This document shows, piece after piece, positions 1 to 12,602 of a stretch of 64,000 nucleotides of DNA; position 1 is the stretch's first letter; the number at the start of each line of letters is the position of its first letter. Source of the stretch: Henckelia pumila (lineage: Eukaryota > Streptophyta > Magnoliopsida > Lamiales > Gesneriaceae); contig NC_133121.1 of assembly GCF_033568475.1 (NCBI RefSeq), forward strand, positions 1,674,001 to 1,738,000, written 5' to 3'. The notes beneath the pieces are model-generated. The model was not told the DNA's origin. It worked only from the letters and a program-made list of their open reading frames with translations, and made no database searches. A program made the position numbers and the translations under genes.

Positions 1-418
1 AAAGAAAAGAATTCAGTAAGCATAGAAATTCAAGATCCCAATATTGTCCGAGACCGGCAATTTCTTTTGCTCTCCTATGTGACCACAACGACATAGCCAT
101 AGAAAAGTAACTTTTAGGCTATTCCACATCTTAGATCTTTGCATACACCGTTATCACTAGACATAGCCTTTCGATATAGCATCATGCACTTGGTTATATG
201 ATTTATGCTTCAGCCAATGTAAGATTATTGACCCTCATTAATTGCAAATTGATGTGAATAATTGGACAAAAGATCACGTCGGGGGCAGTGGTAGGATGAC
301 TTGAGATGCACGTTACCAACAACTATAACTTTTAACATACGACAAGAAGTAGATACTACAAATATGACTAATCGAACTTGACATGATCCGGCACTGATTG
401 TATGATGGAAAAACTTAC

Positions 419-3400
419 AAATTCCATGGTTCTTCGAGTGCCCTCGACTACCAAGTTGGTCATGTTTCCAATGATATATGCAGTCAAGCCAAGGTTGAAG
501 AGCATGTAGCAGCTAATGAAGGCCATCTCAATTGTATTCTCAGCATGTATGTCTCCATAGCCAACAGTAGTCATGGTGGTGATGGACCAATAAAGGGATG
601 CAATGTATCTAACCCAGAGGCTCGTTTGTTTGAAATCTGGTATGGTGGATCCGATCCAAGTGTTCCCTTGGTTCGGATATCGGTCGGCTAACATGTAGGC
701 TGCGCAAGCTGCACAATGGACTAATAGTAGTGTTACCTGCATGCACAAAACAAGTAGTTTGTTTGGATAAAGTTAAGATCCTTTTTCACATAAACATACA
801 TAAATGAGGTTTAAGTTGTTTTTTTTTTTTTTTCGGTTACTTACAAACAAGAGCCTAGCACATCTGATCCAGAAGTAGCTAAATCTGATGTCTTTTTCGA
901 TTCTGCGCGTGATGCCATGATTGGTTATCTGGTGTTTCAAGGCGAAAATGGTCGATATATGGAGTGAAGCATAGGCTTACCTAGTGAAGAACCTCTTGAC
1001 TCGTCGGAGACGCCAGAACCTGAGCAAGCCAAGGGCGGAGTAGGACAGACAGATACGCCGGTCGCCGGTGATCAAGAAAGAGATGGTGTCAAATGGGATA
1101 GTTGAGGCCACATCCATTAGGAACCATGTTGAAAGGTACCTACATTTGTTTTTGGTACATGTCTCCATTTAGCAGAAATCAACATTAATGCTGTTTAGTT
1201 TCAGTTTAAAACTTTTTTTTTACTAAATTTTGTTTACATTTTAAGCCAAAATTCCGACATCATTAGAGACATTTAGTACATTAATTTCTTTAATACAGTT
1301 ATATATGTGTGAATCTGCATTCTGGAAGAAAAAAAAATGACGCAATTAATGTTACTGATCATATAAGTTATATTTTATTCGATTTTCGTTAAAAATTAGG
1401 AGGATGATTTTCAAACATCAAATCCACTATTCTAGTTCGTAACATGCACAAATTTCCAATTATGAAGTTTTATATGCAATAATACATAAAACAAAGAAAA
1501 CACACAAGATTTAGGCCAAAATTCGTAAACGAAGAAAAATTCACTATTTCAAAAATTATATATGCTTTTCATACTCATAAGAAAACCTAAATTTATACAC
1601 ATAAATCCTGGCGAAGTTATATTTTTTTTATTCATGTAACTTATATGCTTTTTATTTGCAGTCTTGTAACTCTTGTTATCGTTCAATTCACAGTTTTGGT
1701 CCATCAATTTGTATTTTTTTTAAAATTGTTATTTTTCATCGAAGTGTTGACGTGACATCGAACGTGTCAATAAAATCCCATTTCACATCAACAATTTTAT
1801 GTGATCCGTAATCAATTCCAAGTGCATGTTTGCACTCCGATAATGACCGAAGTTGGGGAAAAAATGCCAATCAATTAATTAAGACCAAAAAAGATGTACA
1901 AAACATAATTTTACCTATAAATAAGTTTGTAAAAAAACCATGAAAGGTCAACACTGCGGCTAATGGTGACTTGTGCTACAATAATAGATCCACACGAAGT
2001 TCGAAAACTAAAGTTGTACAACATATATTACATCATATGGCAAATATTTTCAAACAAAGTCCAATATAATTCTGGTCACAAACTTTAATTTAACATGTGT
2101 TTGAGATTTCAAATTAGCATAGTATAGTTTGAAATAATTTTGTGGTCTCGATTTCCTCCCCTACACCCTTATTTTCTTGGTACCACTAAATCTACATACA
2201 TTAATGTCTATATGCAACATAATCGCGCAAAAAAAGCTAAGGGGTGTGCATAGACACCTATATATCTAGGTTTATTCGTGTTTTCAAACATATTTTTTTA
2301 AAAAAAAAAAAACAAAAATAAAAATTCACATGAAACGATTTTATGAATCAATTTTATGAGACAAATCTTGTATTCGATTCGACTCATGAAAAATAAATTA
2401 TTTTTGTAATATTGATCTGATTAAATTATTTTTGTAATATTGATATGATCGACTTTTCTCACCATATCGCAGAAAACTTACTCTAAGAAAAATTATTGAA
2501 AAACCAAATAATAGAAAATTCTTGTTCTACCATTACATGTTATAATATTATATAAAAACATGTCGAAAATATATAGCTTATGTATTTAATGAATAATTGT
2601 ATATTGGTAGGCTGAAAAAGCCAGTGGTCCATGTAAGTTGTAACAAGTCATCTTAATTAGTACAAAAGTTGAATTTTGACTCAAATCATAATCACGTTTT
2701 TATAATCACACAATTTTCAGAGACAAATTGGTGGGTGAGCGAGAGTGCGAGACGACACCATCCGAATATATATTATATTTTCTTTCCCTAAAAAAAACAA
2801 AAGATCCTAAAATCGATCCATCGTCATTATAAAGACGAGACCATCGACTCGCGCCACACATAATGCGTGTGCATATCAAATTATTAAAATAATTAAACAA
2901 GTATAAAATTTCCACGGCCATATAGGCATTGAAAGCTAAGTATCAATAAGAGAGTACTTAATTATAGACTTATAGTTGTTCCAAAAATGAAAAGAAACCA
3001 AACTTACCAAAAAGTAACACATCTATATTGTATGGTGTCCCCATTTACGTAACAAAATTTTACATATATATACATATATATTACCGTTTACTACATGGAG
3101 ATCAAGAACTATGAATTGGTCTATGCTACACAGGGAAAGGTACACCCATTTTTCTCCAGATGTTTGCGCGAACATCATGTTAAAAAACAAAAAAAAGTTA
3201 TTCATGAGGTCCACATGTTTTTTTTTCCCTGTGAGAAACATCTCGTTTTTTTTTATAATGATATTCGCGCGAAAATCTAAAAAAAACACCAAAGGGAGCC
3301 GTGTAACATAGAATATCCCCAAGAACTATATATGTATATTTTTTCTAGAATTTCATTTTCAACCGACACATACAGGCAAGAGAATTGTGTGTATATATAT

Positions 3401-4055
3401 ATGTGATATATGCTTAAGTACTGACCTTGTAGCAATTTTTGTTGAATCACAAACTGGGAGTTGAGTGGTGGGATCGATGTAGGCGACGAAGAAGGTCAAG
3501 ACAATATCGACTGCAAAGAACATGTCGACGATGTTGTCCGTGAGGAACAGCGGCGTGCCCGTCTCGCCGCCCAAAAACGCAATCTCAAAGGGGCAAATCC
3601 ATGCTGAGTATGCCACCAATATCACCATCACAGTCTCCCAACACCTACAACACAAGTGCATGCGATGATCCATTACAAAATATTAATGAACGACAAGAAT
3701 ATATATATATATATATATTTAATTAAGCTTATTACTAAAGTTAATTAGCTAGCTGTGTCACATGAATCTTCAACTTATATAATATATAGTTTCAGCTGAC
3801 TGATCACCTGTATCTTGAACTCATGGGAGAGATGATTCTTCCCTTACAAACATTCTGGTAGTTGTAGGAATCCGAAGCACCCAACGGCGGAATGATAAGC
3901 TTTGAAAGACTCTTGGGATCCACTGATGATGAGCTGCTGCTGTTGCTGTGGCCACTAGCATCATTTTCTTGATCATGCCCTTTTTCTATCTTCCCTTCTT
4001 CTTTGCTGTTGGAGCTAATTGAGTAAAAATCAAAACCGTGATTCTTCATTTCCAT
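419..4055 (-). CDS. AKT2: AKT2-like Shaker potassium channel, 5' part (partial)
   Basis: Voltage-gated inward/weakly rectifying K+ channel of the plasma membrane; AKT2/3 channels load and retrieve K+ in phloem. Five exons are visible: 4055-3808, 3644-3426, 1139-981, 902-845 and 736-419, all in frame and giving the first 334 residues. The N-terminus ends in a stretch very like Arabidopsis AKT2 (IIPPLGAS, then [13 protein letters not shown]). S1-S3 lie in exon 2, the arginine-rich S4 voltage sensor ([16 protein letters not shown]) in exon 3, and S5, pore and S6 in exon 5, with the K+ filter TTVGYGD at about residues 284-290 and the conserved [16 protein letters not shown] after S6. The cyclic-nucleotide-binding, ankyrin and KHA regions lie beyond the left edge; bases 1-418 are intron. 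An in-frame GTG at 4070 precedes the chosen ATG at 4055; a second ATG follows two codons later. Intron 2 is 2.3 kb. KAT or AKT1 identity is less likely because of the N-terminus. Confidence 0.93.
3160..3280. repeat. Short foldback repeat in AKT2 intron 2
   Basis: Two arms of about 35 bp face each other. The left arm (from about 3164) reads TTTGCGCGAACATCATG and the right arm, reversed, reads TTCGCGCGAATATCATT, each followed by an A-rich run. It looks like a small MITE-type or foldback insertion. No clear target duplication was found. Confidence 0.4.
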
Positions 4056-6064
4056 TTTTGCATCAAACACAAAAAAAAACCCACAATTAATACTTGATTC
4101 CCAAAAGGATAAAATAAGGCTAGATTTGATGCTTTTTAATTTCTATGGTTTTAGAAGATGGATATATGGATCGATCAGGTAGGGGTTGGTGAGTACTTCA
4201 ATTCCTATGTTTTTTTTTTTTTGAAGAACTATAAACGAATGGATATATGGAGAGAGAGAGAGGGGATGATTGTAAGTTTGGAAAATATGTAATAATCTTT
4301 GAGGTGACGAGAAATAATGTGCATTGTCCTTTGATGTTGTACCGATGCCATTTGCTGGCTAGTGTAGTGGCCCAATCATGTGACTCATGAGCACCCGCGA
4401 TTATGGCGATAAAGCCTTCTTTGGGTTTTGGGTGCACTAGGGGTCCCCCTCTCTCAACTAACACTATTCATGATATATACTTCATTTACCTAAATTTTTA
4501 CATTTCAATTTCAAAGAACAAGGTTCATGATCTATAGATATACACACATGCATATACGGATAGAACCATAAACCCCGATCGAACGCAAAAGAATTATATA
4601 TGTGCCAAATTTCCGTGATCCTCTCATGACTTTCAAGTGTAAGTTTTTTGTGGGATGATGTATGTAGGTTTTGGTTCATATATGGTTTGAATAGAATATT
4701 AAAACAAGGAATAAGGAGAATATATATATATACTTGTGTATGGATATGAAGAAGAATTTATGACAGCAACCGTGTCTTCCACGAACAATATGGATTCAAG
4801 AAAATTAGGAATATTTCAATCCTATTCCTATTGTTGGTTCTTTTTATCTTCTACCGACAATTGACATCTATTTTCTTCCTTTTCAATTTAAAATATTACT
4901 TACATGCTTGAAATTGGATTTGAATAAGATATATGGAAAAATCTCAATCGAGGAAGAATTATTGTCGATGGTGCATTTCCTTATTATTAATAATAAGTAG
5001 TTGGATGGGCCTTTCCTTATTAAATCAAATGAATTCAAATAGCCATCTCCTAATTCGATCGAGACTTTTAGCAAATTATTGTGAAATCATTAGAAATAAT
5101 AATATGTCAAAATATAACAAATTTAAAAACTATACCAAATTAATTATATACAAACCATTCTGGTTCCCGCGATCACAATGTGTATTAGGCGATTCCGAAA
5201 TGTTACTACTTTCTTTTATATTATTTAAACTCCATATTCTTATCTTACTTAGTAAACATCAAGATTTAGGAATTGGAATATAATATAATATTAATATATA
5301 TGTATATCCAAACACAACTTATTTATGGAATTATTTTTAAAAATCAATGATTGATAAAATAATTTTAAAAAATCAGGTATTTCTATACGTAAAATGGCAC
5401 TACAAGATTCATTAAGAAAAAACTTGCAACATGGCATCTAGAAACCAAGACATAAGTTATATAAATTACAAAAAGCTTCCACATATGTCGACCAATTTCC
5501 AAATTCTGATCCCAATTGTCAAGGTATATTACCTCTTATAAGCTGCCCACCACCTATTGATTGCATGATTCATATGAACAAAGTGGCATAGTCTTGCATT
5601 ACAAATTACTCCACATGTCCATATCTCAAAAACTAATTGAAGACGTTCGCAAAGGTGAAAAGGGAAACAAGAACAAATAGTTAAAAAATTATATCATCGA
5701 ATATCAAGAAATGGCAAAAATACTTAAAAAAATACTACCTATATAGTAGCATATATGAAAAACATTTTTTATGATCCCTTAACGCCTAGGTCCATATACA
5801 AGCATAAACAAATTACATAAGCTTATTCCATGCACAAAACGAATAATGGAAACTTCATGAATCCTACTTTAGTCCAAAATGTAGTATCTTAAATGAGTGA
5901 TTGATTAATATTTTATATTAAATTTGTGTTGGGAAGAAGCTAAAAGTAGGTGAGGATCAGAGGATGGTGAAACATGATAGAATATATAAGGCTCAAATTA
6001 TATTAAATTACATTACGAAGAAAACATAGTATAGTATAATACAAACCATGCAAGAACAATTAGC
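4056..6064. other. Intergenic: AKT2 upstream region and EXPA13 downstream region
   Basis: AT-rich sequence with no gene seen. The right part should hold the 3' UTR of the expansin and the left part the promoter and 5' UTR of the AKT2-like gene. Open stretches here (for example on the minus strand around 4.2-4.5 kb) show no family resemblance. No repeats of note apart from short TA runs near 4.72 and 5.28 kb. Confidence 0.6.
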
Positions 6065-6868
6065 TTAATCGAACTGCTTGCCTTCGAAAGATTGCCCAAA
6101 TTCCCAATTCTTGGGAGCTACGGTGTAAGATGTGATGGTTATTCCATCGCCGCTCGTCATTTCGAACGATAGAGGTTGATTCTTCAAATCCGCATTTATG
6201 TGCCAATTCTGCCCCCAATTTCTCCCCATCGGAAGCCAACCAGTTCTCGAGCCCTTTATTTTCACCGCCGCCACGTCGCCTCCGCCGGCGACGTTGCTTA
6301 TCAGCACCGACAAGAATATCCCGGCGCCGTCTATGGTGAATCGTACACCTCCTTCTTTCCGGCATCTGATTCTGCGGTACCGAACGGGCATGTTGGAAGC
6401 CTTCCATATGGCGATCTTCTCGAAGGCCTCGATGGGTAGGACGAAATGGGCATTCGGGGGATTGCATTTGCCGCCGCCGTCGGCGTCGAAGCCGTAGTTG
6501 GGGGCGCAGAAATTGGTGGCCGTGACGATTATGGACGTGCCGGGGATGCACCAGCGGAGGTCCTCGACGCAGTGGAGCTCGAAGCAAGCGCCGCAGATCT
6601 GACCCTTTTCGAAGAGGACGGTGCTGAGGGCCGCGGTGGCTTTGCCGTAGCCGTTTTTGTCCAAATCTCCATATCCACAGGCTCCGCCGACGGTGCCCTG
6701 GGGATCTGCGGTGGCGTAGTAGGTGGCGCGAGCGGACTTCCACTCGGACTGTTGAGCGGCGGAGGGGGTGGAGGGGAAGTAGTGGGAATCTACTAGCTCA
6801 GTGTGCAGTAGTAGCAAGAAAGGGAGTGTGAGGAGGAGGAGGAGGAGACGGCGGCGACGACCTGACAT
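6065..6868 (-). CDS. EXPA13: Alpha-expansin, EXPA13-type
   Basis: Secreted wall-loosening protein acting on cellulose-xyloglucan contacts during growth. The 267-residue product has a signal peptide (about residues 1-28, leucine-rich after RRRR), a six-stranded GH45-like domain with the cysteine pattern starting GGACGYGDL at 61-69 and ICGACFELHC at 91-100, and a C-terminal group-2 grass-allergen/CBM63 domain with KGSRTGWLPMGRNWGQNW at about 205-222. The segment RWCIPGTSIIVTATNFCAPN and the ending FEGKQFD match the EXPA13 clade as I remember it. The usual HFD motif reads HFV at 141-143, also as in that clade. The gene has no intron, whereas most EXPA genes have one or two. An upstream in-frame extension exists, but the ATG at 6868 puts the signal peptide at the start and is preferred. 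Confidence 0.92.
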   Translation of the reverse strand: MSGRRRRLLLLLLTLPFLLLLHTELVDSHYFPSTPSAAQQSEWKSARATYYATADPQGTVGGACGYGDLDKNGYGKATAALSTVLFEKGQICGACFELHCVEDLRWCIPGTSIIVTATNFCAPNYGFDADGGGKCNPPNAHFVLPIEAFEKIAIWKASNMPVRYRRIRCRKEGGVRFTIDGAGIFLSVLISNVAGGGDVAAVKIKGSRTGWLPMGRNWGQNWHINADLKNQPLSFEMTSGDGITITSYTVAPKNWEFGQSFEGKQFD

Positions 6869-7614
6869 TTTGAACGTTGCGGCGGAGGGGAAAGTTGCAG
6901 CACTTGAAGTAAAGTAAAGTAAAGCAAGCTTGTTCACAAAAAGTAAATCGACGAGAGCATTAAATACTTTCACATTAAATATTTGTGAATGATTGAGGAT
7001 GGTTCCAAAACAATCTCCAGTCTCGTTACTTGCATTCTACATCAAATTATTATTTATATTTGTATTTATATATGATTTACAAATAAATTTTGATAACATT
7101 CATTGATATTAATCAAGAAAGAAATTATTTTAAGGATAAATTTATTTTATTGCGGATATTATATATAAAACAAGAAATAGTCGGTTTGAAGTTGAGTTCT
7201 TTCCGACATGTAATACCTTAGTATTACTCTCGATATAAAATTCATAATTTTTTTTATGAACCAAACACAATCAGATTAAAGTAAGACATGATATGAACAG
7301 AATTCTAATCAATTAAATACCCTATAACAGTCATATTTATTAAACAAAAGATACATAGAACTCCCACATGATAAATATTCAACAATTTAGCTCAAAGATT
7401 TGAGAATGTAATAATGTCTGACAAATGCCCTCCATTCAAGAGCTCTAACAACACAACTAGCATGAGAGTGATAAACAAATCTAACACTGGGCGTGACACC
7501 AATTCCTAGGATTTTTGCCAGCAAAAACACAACAAGAAGTTGCACCAAGAACAAGCTACAGTAAAAGTAATGTTACGTGAAAGACTCAATCGAAGAAACA
7601 ACCGCCGATTATGT
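6869..7614. other. Intergenic: EXPA13 promoter and NUF2 3' end
   Basis: About 750 bp between the expansin start and the NUF2 stop, both on the minus strand. It should contain the NUF2 3' UTR and the expansin promoter. A small direct repeat (aaagtaaagtaaagtaaagc) lies at about 6910-6926. Nothing else is recognised. Confidence 0.55.
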
Positions 7615-10600
7615 TCATTCAGGGGCAGGCAGCAAGTCGCTTATCAATTTTGAGTAACGATAGAACTGCACAGACAATTACGATAGCGTAACAAGCAGTT
7701 AGATGTGCAAAAATAGAAGTGGAAATGAAATTATATTTAAAAATGCAATGCTTAGGCAGTCCAATGCAAGATGTATCCAGCACTCTTATTAATCGAACAA
7801 TGTTATGTCAGGAGATGTACGGTAGAGTAGCCTTAGTCAATTTCCAGAATGTTGAGTTATATGCTGCACTAACCACAGATGGATTTGCACTGTTTTGCAA
7901 CAAAACACTTGGTTTGTGAAAAGATGTGGCGTATCATTTTGTATGATCTTTTCCCAGAAACAAAAGCAGTAGAAAGATATAAATAACACTTGCATCTGTT
8001 TAAACACAAGAGCATCTTGTACCTCGGTCAAAATTTCATCATATTTATGGCTTAATTCTTGCATTTTAGCTCCATCCTCCTCCTTAACGGAACTGATCTT
8101 TGAAACTATAGCATCTGCCTGAAAAACTCCGAGGCAATTAAGCATTGACACTCAGAAGTCAGAACCACTTCATCAGTGTACTAACCGAAATAGAAAAGTA
8201 ATACCTCAGCAACCACGAGCTCTATTTGTCTCTGTCTTGATTCCAAAGAATGTCTGTTTGATTCTACTTCCAACTTCACATTGCTTAATTCTTTGCCTAC
8301 CTCCTCATGGTTAAGAGCTATCTCCTTCTCAAGCTGCCTTTTATTTTCTTTCGACTGGTCCACTGGACAACATTTTCAACTTAGAAACCACCTTAAGTAC
8401 AGTATACAACAATTCAAATCATTGAAACTACCACTACCTTTTGCTTGCAGTTCAGCAAGTTTCGCTTGAAGCGACTTATGTAACACTCCATGATCACTAA
8501 GCTTACTTTTGAGAGCCTTCACATCTTTCTCAACTGTCTTACCAGAGTTCACCTGTTAAAGGTCAAGATAGGACAGACTAAAAATTTCACATCAAAATAA
8601 GAGCTTGGACATCCTGTGCATAGGAAAGTATTTTGGTTTTGTACTATGATTTTCTCAACCATTAATGACGAAAACAATCAAAAGGGAGAAGATCAAGCAT
8701 ATTATCAATGCAAAGATTTGACGAAGTGAAGTATTGACAAACCTGCTCCTGTATGGCTAGCATCCGAGCCAAGTGCTTATACAATTTCTTGCAAGCCTGG
8801 CGGTCATTTAATTACTATTGATCAGACAATTTTTTTTCAAAAAAGAGCTAAATTCATAAAGTAACCTTTTACATAATGCCAGCAAGCAAACATACATATT
8901 AGTATGAAGGTCACGTAAGTAATTTAATATTAAAATGCAGAATACCTTAGAATAAGCCTCAACTGTGGTAGTCTTATCCCGATACAATTGAATCGTTGCT
9001 CTTTCAGCATCTTTTGTTTCAGTTTTAATCAATTTTTTCTCCTCTACAGCCCTCTTCAATTAAAGAAATGAATTAGTGATAAAATAAACATTTTGAAGTC
9101 AAACTAACCGATGAAAAAAATGTAAGGTTAAAAGAAATGCAACGCAACCATCCCAAGTTAACTTCATCTGAGCAAGAATGATGAGATGGTAAACGGTAGA
9201 TAAGATGAGGGAAAGGAGAAAGGAAGGATGAGTATAGTAAATGGTAAACAAGATGACGGGAATGCACAAATAAATTCCATCTAAGCAATATCTTCAAAAG
9301 AACTTTATGCTGAAGGTCTTCAATAAAATGATTAATGTACATACATAAAAGAGGAGAGCTCAAATTCAGTATTAACGAATGATTGTGTCATGCTTAATCA
9401 AAGGCAACACTTTTTATTAAAAGTATCCATGAATCATAAACGTAAAAAGAAAGCTTCCAAAAATAGGTTAATATGTGCAATGGTTCACGAAAAAAATGTT
9501 CAGAACTATCAGAGGCCACATGGCAACAGGTTAAGACCACAACAGATGATACTTAGGAAAAAATGGTGCATGGTTATGTTGTTAAATCCTTCAATCCATG
9601 ATGTCCATACATTACACATTCCATACCACTCATCATCATTTTAATGATCAGACAATTCAGACAATGACACAACACAGGAAATGGTACCCCCAATATCAGT
9701 AATCTCAAGTCCTTTCAAGTATCAGTTGTGCCAAAGAGAAACAACAACCTCATCATGCATCGAGTATCCCAAGTATAGCCTCTCCACTCTCCTACAGCCT
9801 ACAGGAAGGATCCACTTAAGTGTTTTGTCCGGATAATTTTTGTCCAGAATGAGTGAATCCCAGATAACAATTTCTAGCAAAATGTTGTATATGCTTACAA
9901 GTAGGTTAAGCTAATCTCTTATAGAAATCATACATTGTCCCTGCATCTGGCTGCAGAACTCCACATATTTAGACGGCAGGAAAAACATTGTTCATACCTG
10001 AAGCTTGTCTGGTGACTGGACTATTTTAGATCGTAAATTTGCATTTTCTTGGACGCATTGAACCAGAGCGAATTCAGCATTCGAGATCTGTCAAATGTAA
10101 AAAAAATCAAAATCACACTGACCATGCATTAATTTATTTATTTATTTTAAGAAAATGAAAATTCACATCAAACAACCAGAATCTTGGCATGAAATTAAAA
10201 CTTCCAAAAAAGAAAGATAAACATTACATTAACAATCAAACCTTCTCATCACTTTCTTTGGCCTTATCCTTCAATTTTTTAATAGAAGCCTTCAAGGACC
10301 TTTGGTGAGTATTAAGGCTTGAAACAGTTTGACGCAATTCATTGACTTTAGAATTTACTTCTTGAACAAGTGGCAACTCCTTTTGTCTAGACTCCTCACA
10401 TTCTGATATCTCCGCATTCAACTGATGTTGGAGGTCAAGAAATCATTCAAACTGGAATAATATAAAAAGCCACACTAGAACAAAACAGGAAGCTAGAAAC
10501 ACACTCACTCAAGTACCTGAGAAATTCTTGCTTCTGCAGCTAGTTTACGCTCTTCAAAAAGATTAAAATCATTTCCAAGAGGATTCAATAGATTTATCTT

Positions 10601-11380
10601 AGTCTCTCTGCATCGCAAAAATGTAAACTCGAAATATGGCCAATGTTTTTAAAGAAAAAACACCAGTCTAAGGACTAGATTTCTTTTGTCACCTATGGAG
10701 ATAGAAATTGAGAAGGGCACTAAGAAAGTGCTCAGTGCGTTCGGGCTCCGGCTTTATCAAGTCCTTTGGCGTGAAGGATTTGGGGCAGTTGATGGCGGTC
10801 ATGAGCTCTCGAATCTTGTTGTACAAATTCATGAGCTGAATCGAATGCACATGTGTATCCGGATTTTCCAACTGCTCAAGAGCACCAAACTCCATCTGCC
10901 CATAATCTTCCCTGTGAATTTGAATATTGAGAAAAGTATAAAAACCCATAGACAGAAGAAAACTTAATTTCCTCGAACAAAACACTCTCTCATCCTAATA
11001 CCGTGTTTAGATTAATCAAATTGGATTAGTGCGAACTGAAATTGATAAGAATTCAAACAAATTTTGAATGAAAGCAATTCTAAATCCAAAACAAACCTTC
11101 AATTCCTGACTACAAACAGTCTACCAGAAAAAAATAACAGTCTCAAAGTAAATAATATTAAAATGTACTCCAAATAAAAAACGAAAATTTAATAAGATTT
11201 AGGTTTAGCATTTGCTAACAGTAGAGCGTCGACATGGACAAGGATGTGGGTGTAGACATTGCAGACGAAGTCGGGGTCGGGGTGGAGGAGGTCTGCCTCG
11301 GAGACGGCGGCGATTTGGTTCTCCGCCAGAACCGCGATGATTTCGTGGCGAGGGAGCCTGGGGTATTCAAATTTCGACAT
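7615..11380 (-). CDS. NUF2: NUF2 kinetochore protein
   Basis: Subunit of the NDC80 complex, which links kinetochores to spindle microtubules. Eleven exons join in frame: 11380-11220, 10911-10693, 10607-10517, 10421-10242, 10087-9998, 9053-8946, 8796-8743, 8552-8438, 8362-8205, 8118-8023 and 7665-7615, giving 440 residues, the usual length for plant NUF2. The N-terminus MSKFEYPRLPRHEI and the segment EDYGQMEFGALEQLENP form the calponin-homology-like head (about residues 1-130); the conserved LVQCVQENANLRSKIVQSPDKLQ follows, and the rest is charged coiled coil expected to pair with NDC80. The last exon is only 17 codons (FYRYSKLISDLL, then LPAPE and stop). Several donor sites are weak, with no G at +5. 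The gene is divergent from the ketoacyl-CoA synthase gene. Confidence 0.95.
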
Positions 11381-12602
11381 TTCTCACTCGAGAGTGGCAG
11401 CACGAGAGATTTCGCGCCTCAATCTTTCCATGAGTGTGTATAGTGATATTGGGCCCTCAAATGTATGGAGGGATTAGGCCTCAAGTGTCTGGACCAATTT
11501 AAACGGCCCATTTGAAATGAATTATTGATATTTATTGTAAAAACTTTTAGATAATCTCCATTCTCCAAGATGGTCTATAAACGAACTGTTCGATTCCCCG
11601 GCCCAAAGTCTCAATTAACATTTTCTTGGACAAATATGTTGTATAAAGTTTGTTATGTATTATTTATTTGATTAACTTAATTTGTAGGATAATGTTTTAG
11701 TTAAAAGTTTACCTAGTATACACTATACACCAAAAAGTTGTCACGTGTGGGTTCAATTGGGAAAAAAAAAAGAAAAAGAAAAAGAGTACTTTGAGATCAA
11801 ATATTAATAAAAATTTCATATAAATTGGATTTGGGTCAAGAAACTATTTAGTAGCTAAGCTATTTGAAAATATTAACATTCAAGTACTAAAGAAAGTGTC
11901 GGCGTATTATTATTAAATGATAATAAAATGCGACTAAAAAATCCACGGATATTTTCAAATGTAACCATGCACGGTGTAATATTGAAAGGCCACGTTATAA
12001 AAGTTGTTTACTTGACGCAAATATAACAAAACCATATATAAACCAAAGAAGCACGCCTTGATGAGGTCCAAAAGTCATGCAAGCTCCGTTATTCGGTGTC
12101 CGAGTTAGTAAAATATGTAAAATTTTAAAGGTAGTTAAAAATTCGATTCTTTTTACCAACACTTTTATCATATGAGTTTGTCGCACATGCTTGTCTAGTA
12201 TAGTTATTGGACTAATCTGCATTGCAGATTGTTGTGTTATTCCGGAGGTATACCCAATATACAATAAAATGTAGCTGACTAACGGATTCTCCATACCAAC
12301 ATTTCATCATATGAGTCCGTCGCACAGACTTGTCTATTGCATTTATTGGACGAGCGTGCATTGCAGACTGTTATGTTATTTCGGATGTATACCTCGTACA
12401 CAATACAATACAGCTGACTAACGGATTCTCACAAAAGGAAAGGGAAAAAAAAAGTGTCATTCATGCACCGTTCATGAACAAACGAAACTTGCATTTCCCT
12501 ACAAATTTGCGTGACATTGCACCAACCAAATTACAAGAAAATCCATAATCATTCACAAGGAAATTAATAACCCTCCAAAAACCTTGAATTAAGCTTCAAA
12601 AA
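11381..12602. other. Divergent intergenic region between NUF2 and the KCS gene
   Basis: About 1.2 kb holding both promoters and 5' UTRs. Its right half contains a two-copy tandem repeat (listed separately). A T-loop-like string (GTTCGATTCCCCGG near 11588) has no tRNA around it. No other gene or element seen. Confidence 0.55.
12155..12431. repeat. Tandem duplication, two copies of about 138 bp
   Basis: Copy 1 spans about 12155-12292 and copy 2 about 12295-12431. Both start TACCAACA, share TCGCACA, ATTGCAGA and GTATACC, and end GCTGACTAACGGATTCTC. Identity looks near 80 percent by eye. The pair lies 170 bp upstream of the KCS start codon. Confidence 0.85.

Noticed and set aside
4198-4464. 88-residue open frame on the minus strand upstream of AKT2
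   Set aside because: No recognised family, isolated, and in the expected promoter/5' UTR region; likely chance.
6060-6743. 227-residue arginine-rich open frame overlapping the expansin in another frame
   Set aside because: Shadow of the GC-rich expansin coding sequence.
11575-11610. tRNA T-loop-like string GTTCGATTCCCCGG
   Set aside because: No acceptor stem, D-arm or anticodon arm of a tRNA could be placed around it.
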